A DNA stretch of 64,000 bases, taken from contig NC_056725.1 of assembly GCF_019279795.1 (NCBI RefSeq), forward strand, positions 1,754,081,609 through 1,754,145,608. Reading direction: 5' to 3'. Positions 19,701 to 29,232 of this stretch are shown here, piece by piece. The position numbers and the translations under genes are program-made. The notes beneath the pieces were generated by a model that ran no database searches, had not been told where the DNA came from, and worked only from the letters and a program-made list of their open reading frames with translations. How positions within the stretch are numbered: position 1 is the stretch's first letter; each line of letters begins with the position of its first letter. This DNA comes from Protopterus annectens (taxonomy: Eukaryota > Chordata > Ceratodontiformes > Protopteridae).

Positions 19701-21560
19701 TGAAGGATCTTGTAGTTGTTCTGTGTTAGCAGTGAAGGAACTAGAGGTAGAGGCCATGCGTGTGCCCGAGACATACTCCTCAGTAGTGGGTACCAATGCT
19801 GCCTCGGCCAGTCTGGAGCTATCAGGATGATCCTTGGGCGATCTTCTTTGATCTTCAGTAGCACTTTGTGCATCAAAGGAAGGGGTGGGAATGCATATGC
19901 TGTCAGGTTTTCCCAACTGAAGGATAGGGAGTCCACCTTCCAAGCCAGTGGATGGTATGTCCTTGTGCAGAATTTCCTCAATTGGTGGTTGTGTGGGGAT
20001 GCGAACAGGTCTATTTCTGGTAGTCCCCATTTCTTTGTAATGGTTTTGAAGATGTCTGGATGCAGCATCCATTCGTGGGCATCCGTGGTAGTTCTGCTTA
20101 AGGTGTCTGCTAGTGAATTTTCTTTTCCTGGCACAAATTTGGCCTGGAGTTGAATGTTGTGGTTCAGGGCCACATTCCACAGGTCCATTGCCATCCGGCA
20201 TAGAGGATATGAGTGTGTGCCTCCCTGTTTGTTGATATACCACATGACTGTGGTGTTGTCCGTCCTTATCAACAAATGACCTTGTTGAAGAAAAGGTCTG
20301 AATGTCTGAAGTGCCCGTTTCACTGCCAGCATCTCTTTTTGATTTATATGTAGGTTCAGCTGGTCCTGTGTCCATAGGCCTTGTATACACTTGTCCACCA
20401 TGTGAGCCCCCCAGCCTAGGTCTGAGGCGTCCGTGGTGATAGTCTGGCTTGGGTGAGGTTTGTGGAAGGGCAGACCTCTGTTCAACTGACAGGCCTGAGC
20501 CCACCACAGGAATTCTTGTTTCAGGCATGGAATTATAGGAATCTGGGCTTCTAGACTGTGCTTGTGTTGAGACCATACATTCCTTAGGTACCATTGCAAC
20601 TTCCTCATATGCAGCCTGGCATGTGGAATCAATATTATGCAGGATGCCATGTATCCCAGGGCTTGCAGGACTTTCCTTGCTGTAAGCTGGTTCTGCGTTG
20701 TTAATGCCATGAAATAGAGTGGTAGTTGCTTTTGTTTTTCTGCTGTGAGAAATGCCATTTGATTTGATGTGTCCAGTTCTGCACCCAAGAATGTTATCCT
20801 TTGGGATGGTACCAGCCTTGACTTTTTTATGTTGACTGTGTATCCCAGGGCTTACAGTAGTTGTATAACCTTTTCCAAATCTTTTGTTAATTTGGTCTTG
20901 TTGTCCGCTTGTATCAGGCAGTCGTCCAGGTATGGATAAATTTGAATTCCCTGAAGCCTGCAATGAGCAATTACTGATGCCAGGCATTTCGTGAATACTC
21001 TGGGCGCAGTAGATAAGCCAAAGGGCAATGCTGAGAATTGATAATGCTCTGATCCTGCAAAAAATCTGAGGTATCTTCTGCAATCTGGTCGTATAGGGAC
21101 GTGCAGGTATGCCTCCTTGAGATCTAGAGTCACCAGCCAAGACTCCTTGCCCAGCATGGGAAGAAGCTGCTGTAGGGTCAGCATTTTGAATTTTGGAACA
21201 ATGAGATATGTGTTCAGAGCGGACAGGTCGAGAATAGGTCTCCATTGGTTTTCTTTTCTTGGTACCAGGAAAAGTCTGGAGTAAAATCCTTGTCCTTGTT
21301 CCATAGGCGGTACCTTTTCTATAGCTCTCATCCTTAGTAGGTGGTTGACTTGTGCTAGAGCGTTTGTTGTTTTGGTTTGGTGGTATGTTTGGCATTCCTC
21401 TCTTTTTTGGTAGTGTGTGGAAGTGAAACCTGTAGCCTTTGTCTATTGTCTGTAAAATCCATTTGTCTCCTGTAATGTAATGCCAGTTTATGGAAAATAA
21501 GGCAAGCTTTCCGCCTAAGGGTGCTTGCAGTTGTTCCCTGGTAGGCGGTATCAGAGTCAA
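19655..21560 (-). pseudogene. DIRS-A reverse transcriptase-RNase H, one stop and one frameshift
   Basis: RT-RNase H runs in one frame over 21331-19655. RT shows GFYSRLFLVPRKENQWRPIL, block A with the Asp in WLVTLDLKEAYLHVPI, FSALPFGLSTAPRVFTK, and YPYLDDCLIQ (YLDD box). RNase H shows TITTDASDLGWGAH, NQKEMLAVKRAL and IRTDNTTVMWYINKQGG. A conserved DIRS tail follows (DLFASPHNHQL ... LIAPDWPRQHWYP). A TAA at 20854-20852 interrupts the RT after VIQLL. The N-terminal ~65 residues (from ATG 21560; KLALFSINWHYIT, DKWILQTIDKGY) are in the other frame, so a one-base shift near 21365 separates them from the RT. Compared with DIRS-B, where both are in one frame, this looks like a recent lesion. Confidence 0.88.
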
Positions 21561-21561
21561 G

Positions 21562-23388
21562 TCATTGTGTCTGTCCTGTGGGGGTGGTCGTAGCTGAATC
21601 TGTGGCAGTACTTCTCTGGTTGTTAGGCTGCCACTGACGTCCCCTGTAGGACCCTCTGGATTGACCTCTGCCTCTTGAGCGCCTATTTCTGCCTCTCTGT
21701 GCTCTGGAGGTGTCTGGAAAGGACCAATTCTTCAAAGGCCAATGTCTACTAAACCTCGGAGGCTGGACCTGTAAGAAATCCTTGACTGTTTGGACAGATT
21801 TTGCTTTTTCTTCCACCTTCTTTAGCACTTGCTGTGCAGGTGAGCCAAACAAACTTTGTTTCTCCATGGGAGCATCTAGAAGCTTTGACTTTACATGATC
21901 TGGTAAGGATTGTTCTTTTAACCAGGCATGCCTTCTAATCACTGTTCCAGTCATAGCTGATCTAAAGGAAGCCTCCAGTGCATCATAGCCACATTTTAAG
22001 GAATGATTACTGACCTGCTGAGTGTTATGTACCAAATCCTGAAGGGACTTATGGTCTATAGGTTCAGGAGAGGACAGTTTTTTATTTAGTTGGTCTAACA
22101 AAAATTCCTGATACTGAATCATGTGGAATTGACAGTTTAAGGCCCTAGCCGAAAGAGTAGCAGAAGTATAAACTTTTTTACCCCATCTCTCTAATGCTCT
22201 AGATTCTCTTTCAGAGGGGAGGGGGTTTTTGGCAGAGGCAGCTGCTACAGCTTTGGGGCCCTGTGAAATGGTTTCAGGATCTGCAATAGGAGCCTTATAC
22301 AAGTGAAAGTGTGTGTCCGGGACCCTGTAATATCTGTCGGGCTTGGCAGGGGCCGGGGGAAGTGAGTCAGGGGCAGTACAGGCATCATTGTAAGCATCAT
22401 CAACAACTGTAAGTACTGGAGGAATGGCTAAAGGCCTATGCTGTGGTAAATGTAAAAAGGTCCTTAGCCTTTTCCTTGAATATGAAAAATCATGGCCCTG
22501 CCATTGAAAATGCTCTCTCATAGCATGTAAGGTTTCCCCAAAAGAAAATTCCTCGGGAGGAGAGGCAGAAGGAATGGAGTCTTCTGCATCAGAATCCTCA
22601 TAAGGAGAATATGGGCCTTCTGGTGGACCTGAGTTTTCTGAATCATCCGAGGAGTAGTCTGTAGAAACGGGATCCGGGGCCTCTGCTCTAGGCCTCTTCT
22701 CTGGAGGGGGTTGAGAGGCCCTGTCTGGGTGAGGTTGGGATCCCCTGATCAAAGAAATGAGATCCTCAGCCAAGCTGAGCATTTGGGAACTGGAGGTAGG
22801 CCTGTGTGAGGGGATTTTAGCAGGTAAGGCCTTAGAAGATTTAGCTGCTTTAGCCCTAGAAAAAGCCTTGATAGACATAGATGCAGGGGGCCTAGCAGCT
22901 CCACGTGCAGGAGTAGATATGTCTAAAGGAGTAGTATCTGATAAATCCTGGGAGCCTGCTACAGCAGGGGTAAGTTCAGTAGCAGATTCAGCCTGTGAGG
23001 CCTCGGCTATCGGAGGCAAGCTTTCGGCCGAAGGAAGAACCGAGGACTCGGTTTCGGCCGAAACCGAGACACTCGCGGTTGGCTTAACCGCGGTTTTGGC
23101 CGAAACCGCGGACCGCGCGTGTCGGTCCTTTTCCTTACGCTTTTTAGCTAATTGTGAAGTCGGGGTCTCCGACGGCATTTTGTAAGCAAAAGCGGGACCA
23201 AAAAACTCCTCTGCAAACTCCGACCGACGTCTAAGTGTCCGTCGGTTGAAAGAAGAACAGGCTAGACAAGCTGATACGTCGTGGTCTGGGCCTAAGCAAG
23301 GAAGGCAGTAAGAGTGGAAATCCTTATGAGGTATTTGTTTCCCACAAGTTAAACAATTATTTACTTTTTCTGACATCGGCTGAGGCAA
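21562..23388 (-). CDS. DIRS-A gag-like ORF1 (608 codons)
   Basis: Intact frame starting at ATG 23388, about 150 bp downstream of a TATA box in the right terminal repeat, and ending one base before the pol frame start at 21560. The N-terminus has an unusual Cys/His cluster, CLTCGKQIP, then YCLPCLGPDH and ACLACSSF, which is also found in DIRS-B and DIRS-C. The middle is Ser/Pro/Glu-rich and low complexity. A conserved segment near residues 380-470 contains RALERWGKKVYTSATLSARAL and LKCGYDALEASFRSAM. The C-terminus is Arg/Gly-rich (RGRNRRSRGRGQSRGSYRGR), probably binding nucleic acid. Likely the nucleocapsid-like protein; function is inferred from position. Confidence 0.85.
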   Translation of the reverse strand: MPQPMSEKVNNCLTCGKQIPHKDFHSYCLPCLGPDHDVSACLACSSFNRRTLRRRSEFAEEFFGPAFAYKMPSETPTSQLAKKRKEKDRHARSAVSAKTAVKPTASVSVSAETESSVLPSAESLPPIAEASQAESATELTPAVAGSQDLSDTTPLDISTPARGAARPPASMSIKAFSRAKAAKSSKALPAKIPSHRPTSSSQMLSLAEDLISLIRGSQPHPDRASQPPPEKRPRAEAPDPVSTDYSSDDSENSGPPEGPYSPYEDSDAEDSIPSASPPEEFSFGETLHAMREHFQWQGHDFSYSRKRLRTFLHLPQHRPLAIPPVLTVVDDAYNDACTAPDSLPPAPAKPDRYYRVPDTHFHLYKAPIADPETISQGPKAVAAASAKNPLPSERESRALERWGKKVYTSATLSARALNCQFHMIQYQEFLLDQLNKKLSSPEPIDHKSLQDLVHNTQQVSNHSLKCGYDALEASFRSAMTGTVIRRHAWLKEQSLPDHVKSKLLDAPMEKQSLFGSPAQQVLKKVEEKAKSVQTVKDFLQVQPPRFSRHWPLKNWSFPDTSRAQRGRNRRSRGRGQSRGSYRGRQWQPNNQRSTATDSATTTPTGQTQ

Positions 23389-23489
23389 GAAAGAGTCCCC
23401 AACGGGGTACTTAGCTTTTCAGAAGTCTTCGGTAGTAGAAATCTCTGGATCTGACCGACCGGCACTTGCGAACAGCTTCTGCTTCGGGC

Positions 23490-23681
23490 ACCGCGCGGCA
23501 AGAAAGACTGAGGAAAATGGTGTCGGCTGATGCCTTTATACCCGATTCACAGCAGCTATGACGGGTGAAGTGCAACATCAGCCGAGGCCAGACCCAGACT
23601 TTGGAATCCGGCCGACCGAGGGGCTGCCTGAGGCAGGACAACCCATATGTTAGGACTGCAGATGCATCCTTGAAGGACATC
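23490..23681 (-). repeat. DIRS-A right inverted terminal repeat
   Basis: Mirror copy of 18119-18290. The outer 40 bp (23641-23680) match the second half of the internal complementary region. The border with RTE sequence is at about 23681, where CTGAGAATTGC begins. Confidence 0.9.
23535..23540 (-). promoter_or_regulatory. TATA box upstream of DIRS-A gag
   Basis: TATAAA on the minus strand within GGGTATAAAGGCATCAGC, 147 bp upstream of the gag ATG at 23388. The placement fits a sense promoter in the 5' terminal repeat. Confidence 0.5.
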
Positions 23682-23685
23682 TGAG

Positions 23686-24480
23686 AATTGCTACACTTAA
23701 TGTAGGTCGACTGACAGGATGCAGCTTGGAAGTGGATGACATGATGATACGGAGGAAGCTGGACATCCTATGTATCCAGGAGACGAGATGGAAGGGCAGT
23801 GCAGCAAAGCCACTTGGCTTGGGATCCAGAGTCTACTCTCAGGTGGAGGGCAGGCTAGAAATGCTGCAAAAACTGTGGTGAGAGAGGCTTCACAAGGCAG
23901 TAAAGGATATCATCAGAATTGACAGACTCATGGCAGCCAGACTCCAGTGTAATAATAGGGCAGTATTCATAATCTCAGCCTATGCCCCACAGCAAGGTTG
24001 TGATAGTGAGGAAGAGTGCATTCAGACAGCAGTTGCAGGATCTACTAGATAAAGCAGGACAACATGAATTGGTGTTGATAATGGGTGACTTGAATGCATA
24101 TATCGGGACAGAAAAACAAGATATGAAGATTGTCTGGGTTCACATGGGTGGGGCAACAGGAATAAAGAAGGAGAAGCCATTCTAGACTTCTGTCTGGCAA
24201 ATGGCTTGATAGTAGCCAACACAAGGTTCAGAAAGAGAGACAGTCAAGTTCACAAACAAGAGTAGTCAACATGCAACTCAGGTAGACTTCCTCCTAGTAA
24301 GGAAAAGGCACTGGGGCAGAATCCATGATTACATAAAGTCATCCCCAGTGAAACAGTCGGCTCACTGCATAAATCACTAGTTGCCACAATCAGCTGCAAC
24401 CGGTGGTCAGAGAAGGCTCTAAGGTTAAAAGAGACCAGGCTGAAGACCTGAAAGTTGACTGGAGAGAAAGTACAACAGTT
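23686..24480 (+). pseudogene. RTE AP-endonuclease domain
   Basis: Reads from about 23689 as RIATLNVGRLTG, KLDILCIQETRWKGSAAK (the catalytic Glu in QETRW is kept) and GSRVYSQVEG. Near 23955 comes ISAYAPQQGCDSEEE, near 24075 GDLNAYIG (the conserved GDFNAxxG), and near 24205 NGLIVANTRF. The frame is broken between these blocks, leaving a 67-codon open stretch at 23982-24185. The order and spacing match an APE-type RTE endonuclease that nicks target DNA to prime reverse transcription. Confidence 0.8.
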
Positions 24481-24936
24481 CAAGGAATTACTCAGGGGAG
24501 TTGAAGAAGAATGGCAGCACCTACAATCAGCATGTGTTAGGACTACAGAAAAGATAAGTGGCCGAGCCAGGTATGGAAATAAGATAAATAAGGAAAGCTG
24601 GTGGTAGAATGCATAAGTCTAGGAAGTCATCAAAAGAAAAAAGGAGTGCAGGAAGAAGTGGGAGACGGAAAAGACTGCCCAGGCTAGGAAAGACTACCGG
24701 TTGGCTAACAAAGAAAGAAATCCCAATAGCAAAGAATAGGGCATCAGAGACACTGTACCAACTTCTGGAAAGTGACTCAGTAAGGGGTACAAAGAAACTA
24801 TATCAGGTTGGAAGGCAAAGACAGAAAGATAAAGAAGATAGTCCGACACCTGTCATAAGGGATGCCAGCAACAACCTGCTCACCAGCCCAGAGGACATCA
24901 AAGGCAGATGGAAGGAGTATTTCCAGCAGCTTCTGA

Positions 24937-25622
24937 ATGAAGAAAGCCGAACAGAAGCTGTACTCCCCCCAGAAACAGCCTAAGGTGAGAGAAGAAGAGG
25001 AGCCCACCCTAGAAGAAGAAAGAACAGCACTAAGGAAGATGAAGTTAGGGAAAGCAGCAGGCTCAGATGAGGTCACAGCAGATATGATAAAGATGCTGGG
25101 AGGGATAGGGGAGAAATGGCTTCTGAGGGTATTAATAGCAGTGTGGAGAGAAATGCATATCCCAGATGCCTGGAGAATAAGCATACTCATGCCAGTGAAC
25201 AAGAACAAAGGTAACATCAACAACTGTAGGCAGTAAAGAGGCATCAAACTCCTATCACATTGCATGAAAGTTCTGGAGAGGGTGAATGATAAACGGATAC
25301 GCAGAGTAGTAGAATGTAAGATGGGAGATGAGCACACTGGATTTAAATCAGGATTCAGCACAATTAACCCAATGTTTGCATTGAAACAGATACTTAAGAA
25401 GAAGTTAGAGATGAGGAGAGAGTCCAACTGGGCATTCCTAGACTTGGAGAAAGCATATGACATGGTCCCAAGAAAGCTGATCTGGGCAGTACTGCGGTGG
25501 TTTGAAGTCCCAGAAACATTGGTAGAATTAGTGCAGACTATGTACAAGGACCCAATGACTCAAGTATGAACAGTGTTTGGCCACACAGAGGGGTTCGCAG
25601 TGGGTGTACATCAGGGCACCCA
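24937..25622 (+). pseudogene. RTE reverse transcriptase, truncated
   Basis: Two frames joined across a stop: 24937-25236 with LRKMKLGKAAGSDEVTADMIK and PDAWRISILMPVNKNKG, and 25264-25569 with FKSGFSTINPMFALKQIL and WAFLDLEKAYDMVPRKLIW. The latter is RT block A, with its Asp in FLDLEKAYD. GVHQGT, the start of block B, follows in a shifted frame near 25605. The FADD catalytic box is absent because the element stops there. The GKAAGSD and NKGN.NNCRQ.RGIKLLS motifs are RTE-specific. Confidence 0.85.
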
Positions 25623-26836
25623 AAGACAAGCAAGTTGCACAGTGAAGATGCTGACTGCCACCAAGTCCTAAAGCAGCAGGTTAGTCTCAGTGTGGACCCT
25701 TGTTCTTGTCCTCAGATTAAGGTCATGCGATTCTGGACCCTCTCTGTAGGCAAGATAATACTTGATAATACTATCTTCTAAGATAGACCCAGAACGTCTC
25801 CCACTTGATGAAGATTCCTCTCCTCAAGGGGCGGCAGCTACCTAAGCAGTGAAGCCAGAAACATTACTGGAGCTCCTTTACAGGGCCAACAGGGGCCTGT
25901 TATCCAGGCAGCGGGACACAAAATGGTCCTTCTGCAAGGCCTTTACCATTATTGGGCTTACTGTGATGGTGAACTATTTTGGGTATATAGAACATATTAA
26001 ATGCGGAATACTGTACTGAAGATGATGCTTACTTACAGCAAACCAAAGCAATCACTGCTGCACATTCCAGACAATGATGTTCAAGAAGGCATTATGTCCA
26101 CTGACACCACTCAGGTACTCTGCAGTGGGAGGATGACCTCCAGCAGGATTCATAATTAAGAACCTGAAGGAATGGATTTGCAGGATGTTACCAGTCATCT
26201 GCAGAACTAAGCAGTAGTTGGGAGTAGAACCTCTGGTCTCATTAAAAAGGAGGGATACTTTCTAGGACCCCCCTCTAAGAAATACAGACTAAGGTTGCCC
26301 CAAGAACTCAGTAGAAACAGCTTGGTCTCTAAACAGAACCCTTTCAGGAAGAGGACCTATCAGCTCTTAATGGTAGTTGTGTGAGCACAATGAGCAACCA
26401 TCACTCCTCTAAGATGGCTTTCCAAGGTCTCCAGAGCTAGGGTGAACCTGCAAAACATTCCTCCAAATGAAGTTGCATTCCTTTGTGAGTTTGATGTAAA
26501 TGCTATTGTTTTGGGTCATTCTCATTCCTTGCAGGTTAAGCTAGAAAAAAAATTCAAGGTCAAAACTACAAATACTTCTGAATCACAAGGAGGGTCTGCA
26601 TGTCAGCATCAGCATCCAGGGTCTGTCAGGACCACCTCTGGTTAAAGTTGTTAGTGAAAAACAAATGACACAGCTTAATGGAGTCTCATTACATTTTACA
26701 CACCAGCTACACAGCAAATAATCAGAGGGATAAGTGTTTGTCCACTGTTGTGTGGACTACTACAAACCCATTCATTATAACACCATTCAAAAACTAACAG
26801 AATGCATTTAACTTGTATACAGAGTAGCAATGTAAG
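25623..26836. other. No gene recognised
   Basis: About 1.2 kb between the broken RTE and DIRS-B. Short open frames exist at 25566-25781 and 26442-26645 without recognisable motif. I cannot assign it to any element seen elsewhere in the window. Confidence 0.45.
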
Positions 26837-26973
26837 GTTATGTACTCACCATAACGTTCCATGTATGTAGTCCATCTCGCCGAACATTATTACGTGATCG
26901 GCTCCGACTCGGCCGCTTAGAAAGCCTGAAAACTTCTGACTGGCTCGTGGCTAATAGGCATCCCATGATCTTG
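26837..26973 (+). repeat. DIRS-B left inverted terminal repeat
   Basis: GCCGCTTAGAAAGCCTGAAAACTTCTGA and following bases mirror the right-end sequence at about 32957-33030 (TCAGAAGTTTTCAGGCTTTC). The outer ~57 nt (26837-26893) are complementary to 27124-27180. Confidence 0.88.
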
Positions 26974-27123
26974 TTTGCTACTAGTCTATCAGGATAAGAC
27001 AGGAAAAAGGACAAAGGTCCGGAAGAATAAACTGTAATAAAAGGCACCCTTGTGGCAAAAACCACTGTAGAAAAGGAAAAACTGTATCCAGATCTTCCAG
27101 GAAGGGGGCTGGTGGGTGGGTTC

Positions 27124-27227
27124 ATAATAATGTTTGGCGAAATGGACTACATACATGGAACGTTATGGTGAGTACATAACTTCTTTATGTTATGTAGTAC
27201 TATCTCACCTCCATTATTACGTGTGGG
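27124..27227 (-). repeat. DIRS-B internal complementary region
   Basis: The first half (27124-27180) is the reverse complement of 26837-26893 (GTTATGTACTCACCATAACG and on). The second half (27187-27227, ATGTTATGTAGTACTATCTC and on) matches the reverse complement of the right terminus 33046-33084. Same two-part design as in DIRS-A. Confidence 0.88.
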
Positions 27228-27257
27228 ACAGCGTCCCTAGCATCTTGAATGGGTGGC

Positions 27258-28300
27258 TCACTGGAAGATAATCCTGAGTACCGTGGAACCAAACGAAGCT
27301 CTACCTCTGGAAGTTGAATCCAATTTATAATGGGAAATGAATGTATGAGAGGTAGTCCATGTTGCTGCTGCACATATATTATCAATAGTTGTCCTGGCTT
27401 GGAAAGCAGCAGAAGTAGAGAAGGACCTGGTGGAATGCGCTTTGACTTTAAAGGGTAATTCCTTTCCTTGAGAACTGTAAATAAAGGAAGTACAACTAGA
27501 GATCCAGTTCGAAAGTGTAACCTTGGAAACTGGCAAGCCCATTTTTGCCTCAGCAAAGGAAATAAACAGCTGTTCTGATTTTCTAAATTCTTTGGTCCGG
27601 TGGATATAGAAACATAGTTGCCTGTGCACATCCAATTGGTGGAATGTATACTCTGCTTTATTGGAGTAATTAGGGAAGAACACTGGCAATTCAATTGTTT
27701 GGTTTAAGTGAACGTGATAACAGACTTTAGGAATAAAGGAAGGGTTGGTCCGGAGAGAGACCCTATCTTTGTGAAAAATTAAATATGGAGGTTTAACAGA
27801 CAGAGCCTGTAATTCAGAAACTCGCCTAGCTATTGCTACCAGAAAAAGAGTCTTCCAAGACAGAAATTTCAACTGATAACTATGGGATGGTTCAAAGGGT
27901 GGCAGAGTAAGTCTAGACAGAACTAGATTCAGGTCCCAAGGAGGAATGGGGTCTTGCACAGGAGGTCTTAACATCATGGAACCCTTAAGAAAGGATTTGC
28001 ACAGTTTGTGAGACATAAGACTGGAATAATTAATCCCCACATGAAAATTAAATATTGCTGCTAGTTGAACTCGGAGTCTAGCAGCCGCTGAACCTTGGTG
28101 AAAGAGTTCTGGAAGAAACTGTAGAACAATAGTAATGTGAACTGTAAATGGATCAACTTCTCTTATTGTGTACCCATATGGAAAATCTCTTCCATTTACT
28201 ATGATACAATTTTCTGGTCGAAGGCTTGTGAGAAGAGGTAATAATATGAGTTACAGCTGGAGACAAATCATGAAGCCTGACTAGTGACGGAACTGGAGCA
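27258..28300 (-). pseudogene. DIRS-B tyrosine recombinase
   Basis: The main open part is 27258-28040 (260 codons). The upstream core-binding part, with KPSTRKLYHSKWKRFSIW, sits in another frame (28153-28443), so a frameshift near 28100 splits the gene. Catalytic positions are present: Arg in IARRVSELQAL, HxxR in KAHSTRSFSTS, and WTTSHTFISHYKL with the presumed Tyr nucleophile. LRTNPSFIPKV and LDVHRQLCFYIHRT align closely with DIRS-A. It would insert circular element DNA if intact. Confidence 0.88.
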
Positions 28301-29190
28301 GCCATGCTGTCAGTTTGAGAGTGTGGAGACTGGGGTGAAGAGAACCTGACATGTGTGTCAGGAGGTCTGGCACTGGGTCCAGAGTCCATGGGCAGTCCAG
28401 CAGGTGAGGCCTGAGAAAAGGAAACCAAATCTGATGAGGCCAATAAGGAGTGATGAGGATCATCTTGCTTCCCAACAGCATTGCTTTCTGTATGACCTTA
28501 GGGATGAGTGGATAAGGAAGAAAAGCATAAAGGAGTCCAGGGGGCCAATCGTGGACTAGTGCATCTCTTGGAGACTCTCCCGGAGGGGGGATGAGAGACA
28601 AAAAGGTGCTGCATTTGGTGTTGATGGGACTGGCAAAGAGGTCCCAGCAGGGTTGTCCCCACTTGTGGAAGATCATACTGGCTATTTTCTGGTTCAAGGA
28701 CCATTCGTGGGGTAAGAATATTGCCCTGCTTAGCTTGTCCGCTATCACGTTGGAAGTCCCCGGGATGTGCGTTGCAAGAAGAAAGCGTTGGGAAGAAGTC
28801 GCCCAATTCCAAACTCGCATGGCCTCTCGACATAAGGGGTATGATCTGGTCCCCCCTTGTTTGTTTAGATACCAGACAACCGACATGTTGTCGGTCTGGA
28901 TAGCTATCATCCCTACAGGGAGAAAGTCGTGAAGTGCTTGCAATGCTAGAAGCACCGCTCTCATCTCTAGGACACTGATATGCAGATGGGCCTCCTGCTC
29001 TTGCCATGTGCCTTGGACAGTCCTGCCAAGATAATGCCCCCCAGCCTATCTGAGAGGCATCCGTGGTCACAGTTGCAACGGGTTGGTGTGGTACAAAGGG
29101 AGTCCCTGTGGTAAAATGACCTGATTGAATCCACCAGCATAGGTCCTTTTTGCAAGAGTCTGTAATCAGGATCTGATGATATATAGGCAA
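28281..29190 (-). pseudogene. DIRS-B RNase H and tail
   Basis: Split into two frames. The N-terminal part at the start of 28498-29190 has KKDLCWWIQSG and VTTDASQIGWGAL; the rest is in 28281-28964 with MRAVLLALQALHDFL, IQTDNMSVVWYLNKQGGTRS and IPGTSNVIADKLSR. It continues through the conserved DIRS tail DLFASPINTKCSTF, FLPYPLIPKVI and LITPYWPHQIWFPF. A frameshift near 29000 separates the parts. RNase H removes element RNA during reverse transcription. Confidence 0.85.
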
Positions 29191-29232
29191 CTGCTGAAAT
29201 GACCACTGGGATGACAGGCGCCACTGGAGTAT

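Larger units (their letters stand above)
18076..23681 (-). mobile_element. DIRS-A: near-complete DIRS1-type retrotransposon
   Basis: A 5.6-kb minus-strand element with all DIRS1-group parts. In minus-strand order these are right-hand inverted terminal repeat (23681-23490), gag (23388-21562), RT-RNase H (21560-19655), tyrosine recombinase (to 18636), internal complementary region (18585-18487) and left-hand inverted terminal repeat (18290-18076). There is no integrase of the DDE type. DIRS elements replicate through a circular DNA that the tyrosine recombinase inserts without a target site duplication; accordingly none is evident. It sits inside an RTE LINE. Only one in-frame stop and one apparent frameshift damage the RT, so it is fairly young. 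Confidence 0.92.
23682..25622 (+). mobile_element. RTE LINE, coding part (right of DIRS-A), 3' truncated
   Basis: Starts with an APE-type endonuclease and runs into an RTE-type reverse transcriptase. It stops near 25622, just after the block B motif, so the YADD block and 3' tail are missing. Several frame breaks occur. Style (LNVGRLTG, DILCIQETRWKG, NCRQ.RGIKLLSH) is RTE/BovB rather than CR1 or L1. Confidence 0.85.

Noticed and set aside
18636..21560. A single 974-residue DIRS polyprotein
   Set aside because: Only its first ~65 and last ~340 residues match DIRS proteins; the middle is the shadow of RT-RNase H, which is in another frame.
22757..23185. Plus-strand 142-codon frame
   Set aside because: Antisense shadow of the Ser/Ala/Glu-rich DIRS-A gag; low complexity and no motif.
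18076..23681. LTR retrotransposon interpretation
   Set aside because: Termini are inverted, an internal complementary region is present, and the integrase is a tyrosine recombinase; no direct LTRs.
24798..25547. Minus-strand 249-codon frame
   Set aside because: Antisense of the RTE reverse transcriptase, which has clear motifs on the plus strand.
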